Positions 1 through 6,715 of a stretch of DNA of 6,970 nt are shown here, in pieces. Each line of letters opens with the position of its first letter. The stretch's first letter is position 1. The notes under the pieces were generated by a model that saw only the letters and a program-made list of their open reading frames with translations, was not told where the DNA came from and did no database searches. A program made the position numbers and the translations under genes. The stretch spans positions 1 to 6,970 of the forward strand of contig CALWXY010000151.1 in assembly GCA_944385595.1 (NCBI GenBank), read 5' to 3'. This stretch comes from an uncultured Oscillospiraceae bacterium (GTDB lineage Bacteria; Bacillota; Clostridia; Oscillospirales; Oscillospiraceae).

Positions 1-3000
1 CTGAATGTTCAGGTATTCCCGGTCCAGAATCTCAGTTATACCGGCAACAGCCAGAATCTGGTATATGCATCCGTCGCGGACAGTCTGCCGCAGGGAGTGA
101 CAGTTCAGTATACTCTGGACGTCGGAGATGACAGCTCCTGGTCCGAAACCATCCCCTCCAAGGTTGACGCCGGCTCATACAAAGTGTACTGGCGAATCAA
201 CGACCCCAGCGGAGCCTATGCCGGCAGCGGTGTGGCGCGTGAAGTTACCGCCGTCATCTCCAAGGCCGTTCTTCAGGCGTCCTTCAAAAATCCGAATGTC
301 AGCGTCCTGCTAAACAGCGGTACTTATTCGCTCGAAACAAATCCCCTTACCCTCATTCCCGATGATGGATATGACTTCAGCAGCATTACTTACAGCAGCA
401 GCAACGATTCCGTGGCTGAGGTGAGCGGCAATCAGCTCACTCTGAAAGGTATTGGCTCTACGTTGATAACCGCCAACATTCCCGCCGATGACAACCGCAC
501 CGGCGCCACGGCCACCTTCCTGCTGTATGTGAATAATGAGAACTCCATGACGGCGCATGCAAACGACGTGGTCGACAGCTATGACGGCACAACCGAATAT
601 CAGATTGACGTAACTGTCAGCAACGTCCCCGCCGGACAGCAGGAAAGCATCGGATATTACTGGGTAAACGGCGTGAGCAACCTGAACCCCTCTTCCAACC
701 AGTACACAGCGGAAAATCCGAAATTCAAGGAGGCCGGCACATACACAGTGTTCTATTACGTCACTGCAGCCGGTTCAAACCCGGTTTCCGGCAAGGCGCT
801 GGTTACCATCAATCCCAAGGCCATCTCCGGTATCTATGATACGACCTACGACGGAAGCGACATGGTCAGCAAAATCGCATCCGACGAGTTCGTCTATAGC
901 GGCGGCGAGATTCGGCCCGCTGTGGAGGTATGGGACACCATCGGCGGCAACAACGTCAAATTGACCGAGGGTCGGGACTATGAGGTTATTTATACCGACA
1001 ACGTCCAAATCGGCACCGGCACTGTCACCGTCAAAGGCATCGGAAATTACGGCGGCGAAGTGGAGCAGCACTTCAGCATCGTTCAGGTCTCCGAGGTGAG
1101 CTTGACCGCGGAACTCAGCCGCTACTACGGCTCTCTGGATGCGCCGGAAACAGCCACTGCTACGGTTTCCGTGCGCCACGGCGACCACTACATCGACGAG
1201 CAGCATATTGAAATCACCAATGTGGCCGGCCCCAACGGCGATAGCAGCGGATGCACTGTAAATGGGCTTGAACTGAGCTTCTCCATACCCGGCGTTTACA
1301 CCATCACAGTAGCCGTTGTAAATGACCCCCAGCACACCGGCACCATGACGGTTCGGTACATGCTGATGCCCAAGACCAGCGAGGGCGGCTTCAACATGAC
1401 CTATGACGGAAAAGATACCGTGGTCGTCACCTACGGCGAACGGCTGATTCCGGAAAACGGCGATATCACAGATTTGATTGAAGTTACCAATGCAACCGGC
1501 TCAGCTTTGACCTATAACACGGATTACGCCCTCAGCTGCGTGTACTATGATTATCTGGGAACCGCGAACGGCACACAGATCACCCAGCTGCAGGATATTC
1601 CTGATGCGGGCATGTATGTCGTAACCGCCACGGGCATGGGCCTCTATGACGGCAGCCAGAACGGCAGTTTCACTCTGCTGGTACTTCAGAAAGACATAGG
1701 AAGCAACGACATTGCGTGGACTGTTGACGATGACAGTCTGACTTATAACGCAAATCCGCAAAAGCCCACTGTTTCCGGCGGAGAATTCACGGATGAGGCC
1801 GGCGGCACTAAGCAGGTTGAATTCACAATCAACAGCTCTGCCGGTGATGACGGCTATCAGAACAACATCAATGCCGGAGTAAATTCAGCTCACGTCTATG
1901 TCAAGGCAGCGGACACCAGCAATAATTACACCGGAACAGCCACCATATCCTTCTCCATCGGCAGACGTGCCATCACGGATGACAGCGACTTCACTATCAC
2001 TGTCCCCGCTACGGTCAACATCTCCACCGGTGGCGAGGCGCGTCCCGAGGTGGGCATCTATGATGAAGCGCTGCAGCGCAGCTTGACCAGCCAGGACTTC
2101 AAGGTCGCCTATGCAAACAACACTCAGGCCGGTGAGGCCAACGTCACCATTGAGGGCACCGGAAACTACATGGACAGCGTGAATAAGACTTTCACCGTCG
2201 TAGTCACCAGCACAGACTTTGATTTGAGCATCACGCCCTCCACCAGGTGGACATATGGAGAAACCGGCGCAACTGATATTGCCGTTACCAACAATGGTAC
2301 CAGGCTGACCATAGGCACCGAGTACACTCTGTCCATCTCGAAAGACAGCGGCGCAGCAAGCAGCTTCAACGACACCGCCGGCGCACTGGCCTATCTGGAA
2401 GAGCCGGGAGTCTATACTGTGCAGGCCGTCGGCATCGGCAGCTACTCCTTCACGGAGACGCAGACAGTCACCATCGAGAAGATTCAGCCCGTGCTCTCCG
2501 TCGACGCCACTCCCGCGAGCCTCTCCGGCAGCGGAGCCGTCACGCTCACGATGAGCGGCGCTAATCTCCCGGCTAACACCGACCTCAAGTCGCTGCTCAC
2601 CGTCGCTACAAAGAACGGCAGCACCCTCGACCTCAGCCAGCTCACCTGGACTGAGAACAGCGGCGTTTTCACCGCCGACGTCTCGCTCGCAAACGCCAAC
2701 GAGACCTACACCTTCACCCTCAGCTTCGCTGGCGACGGGCACTACGCCGCGGCGAACGACAGCGCCGTCGTGGTCACCGCGAAGCGCACCAGCAGCGGTG
2801 GCGGCGGCGGTGGCGGCGGCACCACCTCCGACCCCGAGCCCGACAGCGGCATCGCCGACCCGGACGACACCGGCGTCTCCGGCTGGCTGATCACCGGCGA
2901 CCACATCCGCTACATCAGCGGCTTCGAGGACGGCAGCTTCCGTCCCACCGAGAACATGACCCGCGCTCAGGCCGCGCAGCTCTTCTACAACCTCCTGCTC

Positions 3001-3519
3001 GACAAGGACGTCGAGCTCACAGCCAGCTTCACCGACGTCCCGGAGGACGCCTGGTACACCGAGGCCGTCAACGTCCTCGCCTCCCTCGGCATCATCAACG
3101 GCGTCGGCGACGGGCTGTATGAGCCGGAGCGCGCCATCACGAGGGCTGAGTTCACCGCCATCGCCATGCGCTTCGCCGACATGGACGCCGACGGCGACGA
3201 CATCTTCTCCGACGTCTTCGAGAGCGACTGGTTCTACGAGCAGGTCGTCAGCGCCGTCAAGTACGGCTGGGTCAACGGCTACGCCGACGGCAGCTTCCGC
3301 CCGGACAACACCATCACCCGCGCGGAGGTCGCGGCCATAGTCAACCGCATGCTCTACCGCAGCGCCGACAAGGACTTCGTCGACAGCCACTCCGACGAGA
3401 TCGTCGACTTCAGCGACGTCAGCCGCTACTACTGGGCCTACTACGACATAGTGGAGGCGGCAAACGAGCACGACCACAGCATCAAAAACGGCGTCGAGAG
3501 CTGGACAAAGCTCGGATAA
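1..3519 (+). CDS. Large SLH-anchored surface protein with Ig-like/MBG-like modules (5' partial)
   Basis: The frame is open from base 1, so the start and any signal peptide lie upstream; the GTG at 97 is internal. 1172 codons are visible (numbered here from base 1). Residues 1 to about 930 are beta-rich Ig-like modules. They include an MBG-like start, a BIG2-like stretch (about 95-180), 'GNY.G...F.I' modules (about 295-361 and 664-735), and 'TYGE...GxY' modules (about 464-561 and 740-827). A run of eight glycines (933-940) and an Asp/Pro linker lead to three SLH domains at about 960-1000, 1010-1060 and 1069-1118, each with its TRAQ/TRAE motif, then a fourth partial 'FSDV' segment. SLH domains bind pyruvylated secondary cell-wall polymer, so the protein is expected on the cell surface, perhaps as an S-layer component or adhesin. 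Ligand unknown. GC content and Asp codon choice change near 2482. It ends at TAA, 11 bases before a strong terminator. Confidence 0.93.
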   Translation: MNVQVFPVQNLSYTGNSQNLVYASVADSLPQGVTVQYTLDVGDDSSWSETIPSKVDAGSYKVYWRINDPSGAYAGSGVAREVTAVISKAVLQASFKNPNVSVLLNSGTYSLETNPLTLIPDDGYDFSSITYSSSNDSVAEVSGNQLTLKGIGSTLITANIPADDNRTGATATFLLYVNNENSMTAHANDVVDSYDGTTEYQIDVTVSNVPAGQQESIGYYWVNGVSNLNPSSNQYTAENPKFKEAGTYTVFYYVTAAGSNPVSGKALVTINPKAISGIYDTTYDGSDMVSKIASDEFVYSGGEIRPAVEVWDTIGGNNVKLTEGRDYEVIYTDNVQIGTGTVTVKGIGNYGGEVEQHFSIVQVSEVSLTAELSRYYGSLDAPETATATVSVRHGDHYIDEQHIEITNVAGPNGDSSGCTVNGLELSFSIPGVYTITVAVVNDPQHTGTMTVRYMLMPKTSEGGFNMTYDGKDTVVVTYGERLIPENGDITDLIEVTNATGSALTYNTDYALSCVYYDYLGTANGTQITQLQDIPDAGMYVVTATGMGLYDGSQNGSFTLLVLQKDIGSNDIAWTVDDDSLTYNANPQKPTVSGGEFTDEAGGTKQVEFTINSSAGDDGYQNNINAGVNSAHVYVKAADTSNNYTGTATISFSIGRRAITDDSDFTITVPATVNISTGGEARPEVGIYDEALQRSLTSQDFKVAYANNTQAGEANVTIEGTGNYMDSVNKTFTVVVTSTDFDLSITPSTRWTYGETGATDIAVTNNGTRLTIGTEYTLSISKDSGAASSFNDTAGALAYLEEPGVYTVQAVGIGSYSFTETQTVTIEKIQPVLSVDATPASLSGSGAVTLTMSGANLPANTDLKSLLTVATKNGSTLDLSQLTWTENSGVFTADVSLANANETYTFTLSFAGDGHYAAANDSAVVVTAKRTSSGGGGGGGGTTSDPEPDSGIADPDDTGVSGWLITGDHIRYISGFEDGSFRPTENMTRAQAAQLFYNLLLDKDVELTASFTDVPEDAWYTEAVNVLASLGIINGVGDGLYEPERAITRAEFTAIAMRFADMDADGDDIFSDVFESDWFYEQVVSAVKYGWVNGYADGSFRPDNTITRAEVAAIVNRMLYRSADKDFVDSHSDEIVDFSDVSRYYWAYYDIVEAANEHDHSIKNGVESWTKLG
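883..2481 (+). repeat. Two diverged copies of an A and B Ig-like module pair (protein level)
   Basis: Module A (about 883-1083) and A' (about 1990-2205) share the pattern 'GGE.RP.V...' then 'Y.(D/N)N.Q.G...VT..G.GNY......F.'. Module B (about 1390-1683) and B' (about 2218-2481) share 'TYGE', then 'I.VTN..G..L...T.Y.LS', then '(D/E).G.Y.V.A.G.G.Y'. An MBG-like module ('YNANPQKPTVSGG' to 'NYTGTATISFSI', about 1729-1962) lies between the sets. The copies are far apart in sequence, so this is old module duplication and not a recent DNA repeat. Alignment was by eye. Confidence 0.6.
2878..3459 (+). other. C-terminal SLH cell-wall anchor region
   Basis: This is the anchor part of the protein above. 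SLH1 has a shortened front half ('SGWLITGDHIRYISGF') and the motif MTRAQ. SLH2 begins 'FTDVPEDAWY' and carries ITRAE. SLH3 begins 'FSDVFESDWFY' and carries ITRAE. A last 'FSDVSRYYWAYYDIVEAA' resembles the front half of another repeat and is common at the end of such proteins in Oscillospiraceae (from memory). TRAE-type motifs bind cell-wall polysaccharide in characterised SLH proteins. Every Asp codon that I read from 2821 to 3519 is GAC. Confidence 0.9.
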
Positions 3520-3530
3520 CCCCACAAAAC

Positions 3531-3572
3531 GCAAAAAATCAGGGAGCACGATTGTGCTCCCTGATTTTTTGC
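3531..3572. terminator. Two-way rho-independent terminator between convergent genes
   Basis: Bases 3531-3549 and 3554-3572 are perfect reverse complements (19 bp) around a GATT loop. The stem core AGGGAGCAC is flanked by a run of six A on the left and six T on the right, so either transcript gives a hairpin followed by a U tract. It lies 11 bases after the SLH gene stop and directly abuts the stop codon of the minus-strand PASTA gene (3573-3575), so it can end both. Confidence 0.93.
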
Positions 3573-4736
3573 TTATTGTCCAATATCGCTCGGCGAGACC
3601 CACGGCGCCTCGCTCTCCGGAGGCGCGGACGGCGAGGCCGACGGCTCCGGCGGCGCGGCCACGGCGGCGAACACCGCGTAGACGCTGTGGCTCTCGCGCA
3701 CATTCTCTATCGTGTACTCGCCCACCGCGCCGACGCTCACGCCGTCTATCCGCAGCTCGCGCAGCTCATAGCCCTGGTCGGGTATGGCGGCTATGGTGAT
3801 GCTGCCGCCCGCCTCGACGCTCACGCTGCCGCTGGGCGACACCGTGCCGCCCTTGCCGGCTGTGAGCACGACGGTGAACTCGCTCTCCTCTTCGCCCTTC
3901 GAGACGTTCAGCGTCACCGTGCCGCCCGGCTGGACCTTCGCCCCGCTCAGCGGGCTCTGGCGCACGACCTCGCCCTCCGGCGCGGAGCTGAACTCGTCCT
4001 CGCCGCGCACCGCTGTCAGCCCCAGAGCGGCCAGCTGCGCCGCCGCGCGCTCGTAGGTGAGTCCTATCAGCTGCGGCACCTCGACGTACTCTGTCTCCAC
4101 GCCGGGGGTCTCCTCGGCGCCGCCGGACGAGACCCACAGCGTCACGCCCTGCGAGCCTATCGCAGCGCCCTCCTCCGGGCTCTGGCGGATGACCGTGTCC
4201 TCCGGCTCCGTGCTCTCCTCGTATATCACGGTGGGGCTTATGTCTATGGCGCGGAGCTGGTCGACGGCGACGTCCTTATTCAGCCCGACCAGCGACGGCA
4301 TGTCGCCGCTCTTCGCGCCGAAGTCGAACACGCCGGTCATGAAGCAGAGCACCAGCGTCAGCACCGCGAGCATGGCCGCGGCTGCCGCGGCGTAGACCCA
4401 TGTGCGGCTCGGCAGGCGCTCATTTGCGCCGTGGGCCTGCCGCACGGGCTGCTCCCTCTTCGCCGGGTGAGCCTCCCTCTTCTCCGGAGGCTGCGCCTTG
4501 GGCGGCGGCGCGGGCTGCGCCGTGAACAGCTGCGTCGGCTCGTCGGTATCCGCCGACTCGCGCTCTATGGCCCTGTATATCTCGTCGGCCTCGTCGCGCT
4601 CCCAGACCTTTGTGCCCTCGCGCTCCTCGGCCCCGTCATCCTCGGGAAGTATGTAGTACACCGCGCCGCAGACAGGGCATTCGCCCTGCGAGGCGTCTAT
4701 GGGTGAACCGCATCGCTTGCAGATGATAGTCCTCAA
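3573..4736 (-). CDS. Zinc-ribbon, single-pass membrane PASTA-domain protein without a kinase domain
   Basis: 387 residues. A CxxC-x10-CxxC zinc ribbon (C6, C9, C20, C23) is followed by an acidic then Pro/Lys/Arg-rich linker (about 32-111) and one membrane helix (about 113-134). Next come two PASTA domains (about 144-204 'MPSLVGLNKDVAVDQL' and 218-280 'VPQLIGLTYERAAAQLAALG'), each with a typical 'RQSP..G' turn. An InlB-B-repeat-like domain (about 287-358, 'GKGGTVSPSGSVSVEAGG') and a Pro/Ser-rich tail end the protein. The expected topology is zinc ribbon inside and PASTA outside. PASTA domains in PrkC/PknB kinases and PBPs bind peptidoglycan or muropeptides, so a wall-sensing or wall-binding role is inferred; no Ser/Thr kinase motifs are present. 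The start is TTG at 4736-4734: an in-frame TGA lies at 4745-4743, and GAGGTG (4749-4744) sits 7 bases upstream of TTG. It has its own promoter and is monocistronic. Confidence 0.9.
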   Translation of the reverse strand: MRTIICKRCGSPIDASQGECPVCGAVYYILPEDDGAEEREGTKVWERDEADEIYRAIERESADTDEPTQLFTAQPAPPPKAQPPEKREAHPAKREQPVRQAHGANERLPSRTWVYAAAAAAMLAVLTLVLCFMTGVFDFGAKSGDMPSLVGLNKDVAVDQLRAIDISPTVIYEESTEPEDTVIRQSPEEGAAIGSQGVTLWVSSGGAEETPGVETEYVEVPQLIGLTYERAAAQLAALGLTAVRGEDEFSSAPEGEVVRQSPLSGAKVQPGGTVTLNVSKGEEESEFTVVLTAGKGGTVSPSGSVSVEAGGSITIAAIPDQGYELRELRIDGVSVGAVGEYTIENVRESHSVYAVFAAVAAPPEPSASPSAPPESEAPWVSPSDIGQ

Positions 4737-4756
4737 TATGTTTCACCTCGCAGTAC

Positions 4757-4785
4757 ATAATAGCACAGCGCCTCTCTCATTTCAA
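4757..4785 (-). promoter_or_regulatory. Sigma-A-type promoter of the PASTA gene
   Basis: On the minus strand, TTGAAA (4785-4780), a 17-base spacer and TATTAT (4762-4757) are preceded by an extended -10 TG (TGC next to TATTAT). Transcription would start near 4750, right at the GAGGTG ribosome site, giving a leader of only about 14 bases. The match and the position between divergent genes make this a good candidate; it is read from sequence only. Confidence 0.7.
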
Positions 4786-4827
4786 CAGACGCTTTCTCCG
4801 CCGCAAATGTTCCATTTCGCCGCCGGA

Positions 4828-4838
4828 TGTGCTAATAT
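4828..4838 (+). promoter_or_regulatory. Extended -10 promoter candidate for the SDR gene
   Basis: TGTGCTAATAT carries a TGn extended -10 before TAATAT (4833-4838). The -35 at the right distance (TTCCAT, 4810-4815) is poor, which an extended -10 can offset. The predicted start near 4845 gives a leader of about 25 bases. A short inverted repeat, TGCTA-ATA-TAGCA (4830-4842), overlaps the -10 and could bind a regulator or be chance. Confidence 0.45.
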
Positions 4839-4857
4839 AGCATAGAATATTCACCAT

Positions 4858-4863
4858 GGAGGT
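4858..4863 (+). promoter_or_regulatory. Ribosome binding site of the SDR gene
   Basis: GGAGGT lies six bases before the ATG at 4870, which fixes that start. An ATG at 4856 opens only a five-codon frame whose TGA (4871-4873) overlaps the SDR start codon. Confidence 0.8.
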
Positions 4864-4869
4864 CTGTAT

Positions 4870-5574
4870 ATGAAAACTGCTCTCGTAACCGGCTCGTCGC
4901 GCGGCATAGGCGCTGCAATAGCCCGCCGCCTGCACGCCGACGGCTGGAAGGTCTATATAAACTATCTCGAGTCCGAGGAAAAAGCCCTCGCCATTGCGCG
5001 CGAGCTTGGCGCCGAGGCCATACGCGCCGACGTCGCCGACCCCGCGCAGGTGCGCGCCATGTTCCGGCAAATCGGCGAGGTCGACCTGCTGGTCAACAAC
5101 GCCGGCATAGTCGTCCCCGGGCTTTTGCAGGATATCTCCGACGAGCTCTGGCAGCGCCTGCGCGGCGTGAATCTCGACGGCGTGTTCTACTGCTGCCGCG
5201 AGGTCATACCTCAGATGGTGCACCGCAAGAGCGGCGTCATCATAAACATCGCCTCCGTCTGCGGCGTCTACGGCTCGTCGGCTGAGTCGGCATATTCGAC
5301 CACCAAGGCCGCCGTCATCGGCCTCTCGAAGTCGCTCGCGAAGGAGCTGGGGCCGTCGGGCATAAGGGTCAACGCCGTCGCGCCCGGCTTCATCGACACC
5401 GACATGACCGCCTGCTTCTCGGTCGCCGACCGCGCCGCCGTCGCCGACGAGACGCCCCTCTGCCGCACCGGCTCGCCGGAGGACGTGGCGCAGCTCGTGG
5501 CCTTCCTCGCCTCCGACTCGGCCTCGTTCATCACAGGTCAGGTCTGCGGCTGCGACGGCGGGCTGATACTTTGA
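4870..5574 (+). CDS. Short-chain dehydrogenase/reductase, FabG-like (3-oxoacyl-ACP reductase or EF-P 5-aminopentanone reductase type)
   Basis: 234 residues, a classical SDR in the cytoplasm using NAD(P)H. Visible features in order: the Rossmann glycine motif TGSSRGIG (7-14), the structural NNAG (76-79), and the full catalytic tetrad N101, S129, Y142 and K146 (YxxxK). 'PGFIDTDM' (172-179) and the C-terminal 'SFITGQ...DGG' are typical of FabG. The Arg at 11 in the glycine loop favours NADPH (family knowledge). FabG proteins are usually about 245 residues, so this is full length. No fatty-acid genes adjoin it. The overall pattern, notably 'NLDGVFYCCREVIPQMV' and 'LAKELGPSGIRVN', also fits proteins annotated in Clostridia as YmfI-type EF-P 5-aminopentanone reductase. 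I cannot choose between the two roles from sequence alone. The gene is monocistronic and is followed by a terminator 10 bases after the stop. Confidence 0.92.
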   Translation: MKTALVTGSSRGIGAAIARRLHADGWKVYINYLESEEKALAIARELGAEAIRADVADPAQVRAMFRQIGEVDLLVNNAGIVVPGLLQDISDELWQRLRGVNLDGVFYCCREVIPQMVHRKSGVIINIASVCGVYGSSAESAYSTTKAAVIGLSKSLAKELGPSGIRVNAVAPGFIDTDMTACFSVADRAAVADETPLCRTGSPEDVAQLVAFLASDSASFITGQVCGCDGGLIL

Positions 5575-5584
5575 TGAATGAACA

Positions 5585-5616
5585 AAAAAATCCCGGCCGT
5601 CCGGCCGGGATTTTTT
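5585..5616. terminator. Two-way rho-independent terminator between SDR and DapA-like genes
   Basis: Bases 5585-5598 and 5603-5616 are perfect reverse complements (14 bp, core TCCCGGCC/GGCCGGGA) around a GTCC loop, with an A run on the left and a T run on the right. It sits 10 bases past the SDR stop and 9 bases past the stop of the opposing lyase gene, so it can end both transcripts. Confidence 0.92.
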
Positions 5617-5625
5617 GTATTTATT

Positions 5626-6525
5626 TTAGTCGATAAGACCCATGTTCTTGAGGATTTTCTTGAGCTGCTCCTTCTCCTCGGCGGTCATGACGCCGGTGGG
5701 CATGGCGCAGGGGCCGGCCTCGATGCCGACAAGCTCGAGGGCCTCCTTGATGACGGTCGGGAAGCTGCCGAGGCCGAAGGCCACGCGCAGGGGAACCAGG
5801 TTGTACTGATCCTCGAGGGAGCCCTTGATGTCGCCGGCCATGTACTTGTTGTAGATGTCGGCGCAGAGCTTCGGGGCGACGTTGGCGGCGGCGGCGACAG
5901 CGCCGGTGGCACCGTAGCACAGGGCGGCGTGGATGAGGCTGTCGCGGCCCATCATGACGTGGAAGTCCTTGCCGGCACGGGTGGTGCGGCCGATGATGTC
6001 GGCGGTGTTGGTGAGGTCGCCGGTGGAGTCCTTGATGCCGACGATGTTGGGCAGGTCGGCCAGCTTGGCGACGGTGGCGGGCTTGATGGTCATATGGGTC
6101 TTGGGGGCGTTATCGTAGAGAATGATGTTCATATCGGTGTTCTCTGCGATGGTGCGGAAGTGGTCGTAGATCTCGTTCTGGGTGAGGCTGATGAAGTACG
6201 GGGTCAGCACGCTGATGGCGCTGATGCCGCCGACCTCGGAGGCGATGTGGGTGAGCTCTATGGACTGGCGGGTGCCGATGGAGTTGCAGCCGGCGTAGAC
6301 GGGGACGCGGCCCGCGACCTGGTCGACGGTGACCTCGAGGACCTCGCGGTACTCGTCGTTGGTGAGGGCGTAGAACTCGCCGGTGGTGCCGATGGCGAAG
6401 ATGCCGTGCACGCCGCCGTCGATCATGTAGTCGATCAGCTTGCGGAGGGCGGGGATGTTGACCTTATAATCCTTGGTCATGGGGGTAATCATGGCGGGCA
6501 GGATTCCCTTGGGGACAAAGCTCAT
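5626..6525 (-). CDS. Dihydrodipicolinate synthase (DapA)/N-acetylneuraminate lyase family protein
   Basis: 299 residues, the usual length for this class I aldolase TIM-barrel family. Visible landmarks: GTTGE (46-50), with T47/T48 matching the catalytic Thr pair; 'LTPYF' with Y110 at the place of the tyrosine shared between subunits; the catalytic Y137; and the Schiff-base lysine K165 in 'GIKDST'. DapA itself condenses pyruvate with aspartate semialdehyde in lysine and diaminopimelate synthesis. The DapA substrate arginine (E. coli R138, in 'YNVPSRTG') is replaced here: 'YDNAPKTH' has Lys (K142) and one extra residue. So a pyruvate-using lyase or synthase is well supported, but the aldehyde partner is not. 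Databases would probably name it dapA. The start ATG (6525-6523) has AAAGGAG nine bases upstream. It is monocistronic with a consensus promoter and no lysine-gene neighbours in view. Confidence 0.9.
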   Translation of the reverse strand: MSFVPKGILPAMITPMTKDYKVNIPALRKLIDYMIDGGVHGIFAIGTTGEFYALTNDEYREVLEVTVDQVAGRVPVYAGCNSIGTRQSIELTHIASEVGGISAISVLTPYFISLTQNEIYDHFRTIAENTDMNIILYDNAPKTHMTIKPATVAKLADLPNIVGIKDSTGDLTNTADIIGRTTRAGKDFHVMMGRDSLIHAALCYGATGAVAAAANVAPKLCADIYNKYMAGDIKGSLEDQYNLVPLRVAFGLGSFPTVIKEALELVGIEAGPCAMPTGVMTAEEKEQLKKILKNMGLID

Positions 6526-6531
6526 TTGAAT

Positions 6532-6538
6532 CTACTCC
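6532..6538 (-). promoter_or_regulatory. Ribosome binding site of the DapA-like gene
   Basis: Read on the minus strand, about 6541-6535 gives AAAGGAG, followed by nine bases (TAGATTCAA) and ATG at 6525. No competing in-frame start has a better site. Confidence 0.65.
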
Positions 6539-6610
6539 TTTAAAAATTATAAAATTCCGGGGCGCTCATGCGCTCCGATTTGTGTGTTTTTTGACATTCA
6601 CCGCAAGGTT

Positions 6611-6640
6611 ATTATATTGCCGCGCAACTGCGGCTGTCAA
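6611..6640 (-). promoter_or_regulatory. Consensus sigma-A promoter of the DapA-like gene
   Basis: On the minus strand, a perfect TTGACA (6640-6635) and a perfect TATAAT (6616-6611) are separated by 18 bases. The predicted start is near 6604, giving a leader of about 79 bases. The spacer holds the inverted repeat GCCGC-AGTTGC-GCGGC (6634-6619), which could be an operator. The leader contains GAGCGC repeated directly (about 6562-6576) but no clear terminator or riboswitch that I can recognise. Confidence 0.75.
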
Positions 6641-6715
6641 GCGCATCAGGAATCAAAACATGCACAGGAGAGATCAGCTTTCTGCACAAGGGCGATTCCT
6701 AAAGAATATCCGTCT

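Noticed and set aside
775..1335. Minus-strand open frame of 186 codons inside the SLH gene
   Set aside because: It is opposite well-formed Ig-like modules and has no convincing domain or ribosome site.
2797..2820. GGC/GGT run as a possible microsatellite or CRISPR-like repeat
   Set aside because: It is eight glycine codons forming a flexible linker before the SLH anchor, a common design in such proteins.
1885..3603. Long minus-strand open frame opposite the SLH gene (572 codons)
   Set aside because: It mirrors the GC-rich SLH anchor, is rich in Val/Ala/Gly/Asp without domains, and runs through the terminator. The plus-strand frame has clear SLH motifs.
3552..4706. Long plus-strand open frame opposite the PASTA gene (384 codons)
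   Set aside because: Arg/Leu/Ala-rich low-complexity translation with no domain; it starts inside the terminator hairpin. The minus strand shows PASTA and zinc-ribbon motifs.
4856..4873. Five-codon leader frame overlapping the SDR start
   Set aside because: It has no ribosome site of its own and its sequence is the SDR ribosome site itself; most likely coincidence.
4777..5223. Minus-strand 148-codon frame opposite the SDR N-terminus
   Set aside because: Shadow of the Rossmann-fold coding region; it has no motif of its own.
5578..6543. Long plus-strand open frame opposite the DapA-like gene (321 codons)
   Set aside because: Gly/Asp/Val-rich shadow of a GC-rich gene; the minus frame has all family catalytic residues and a good ribosome site.
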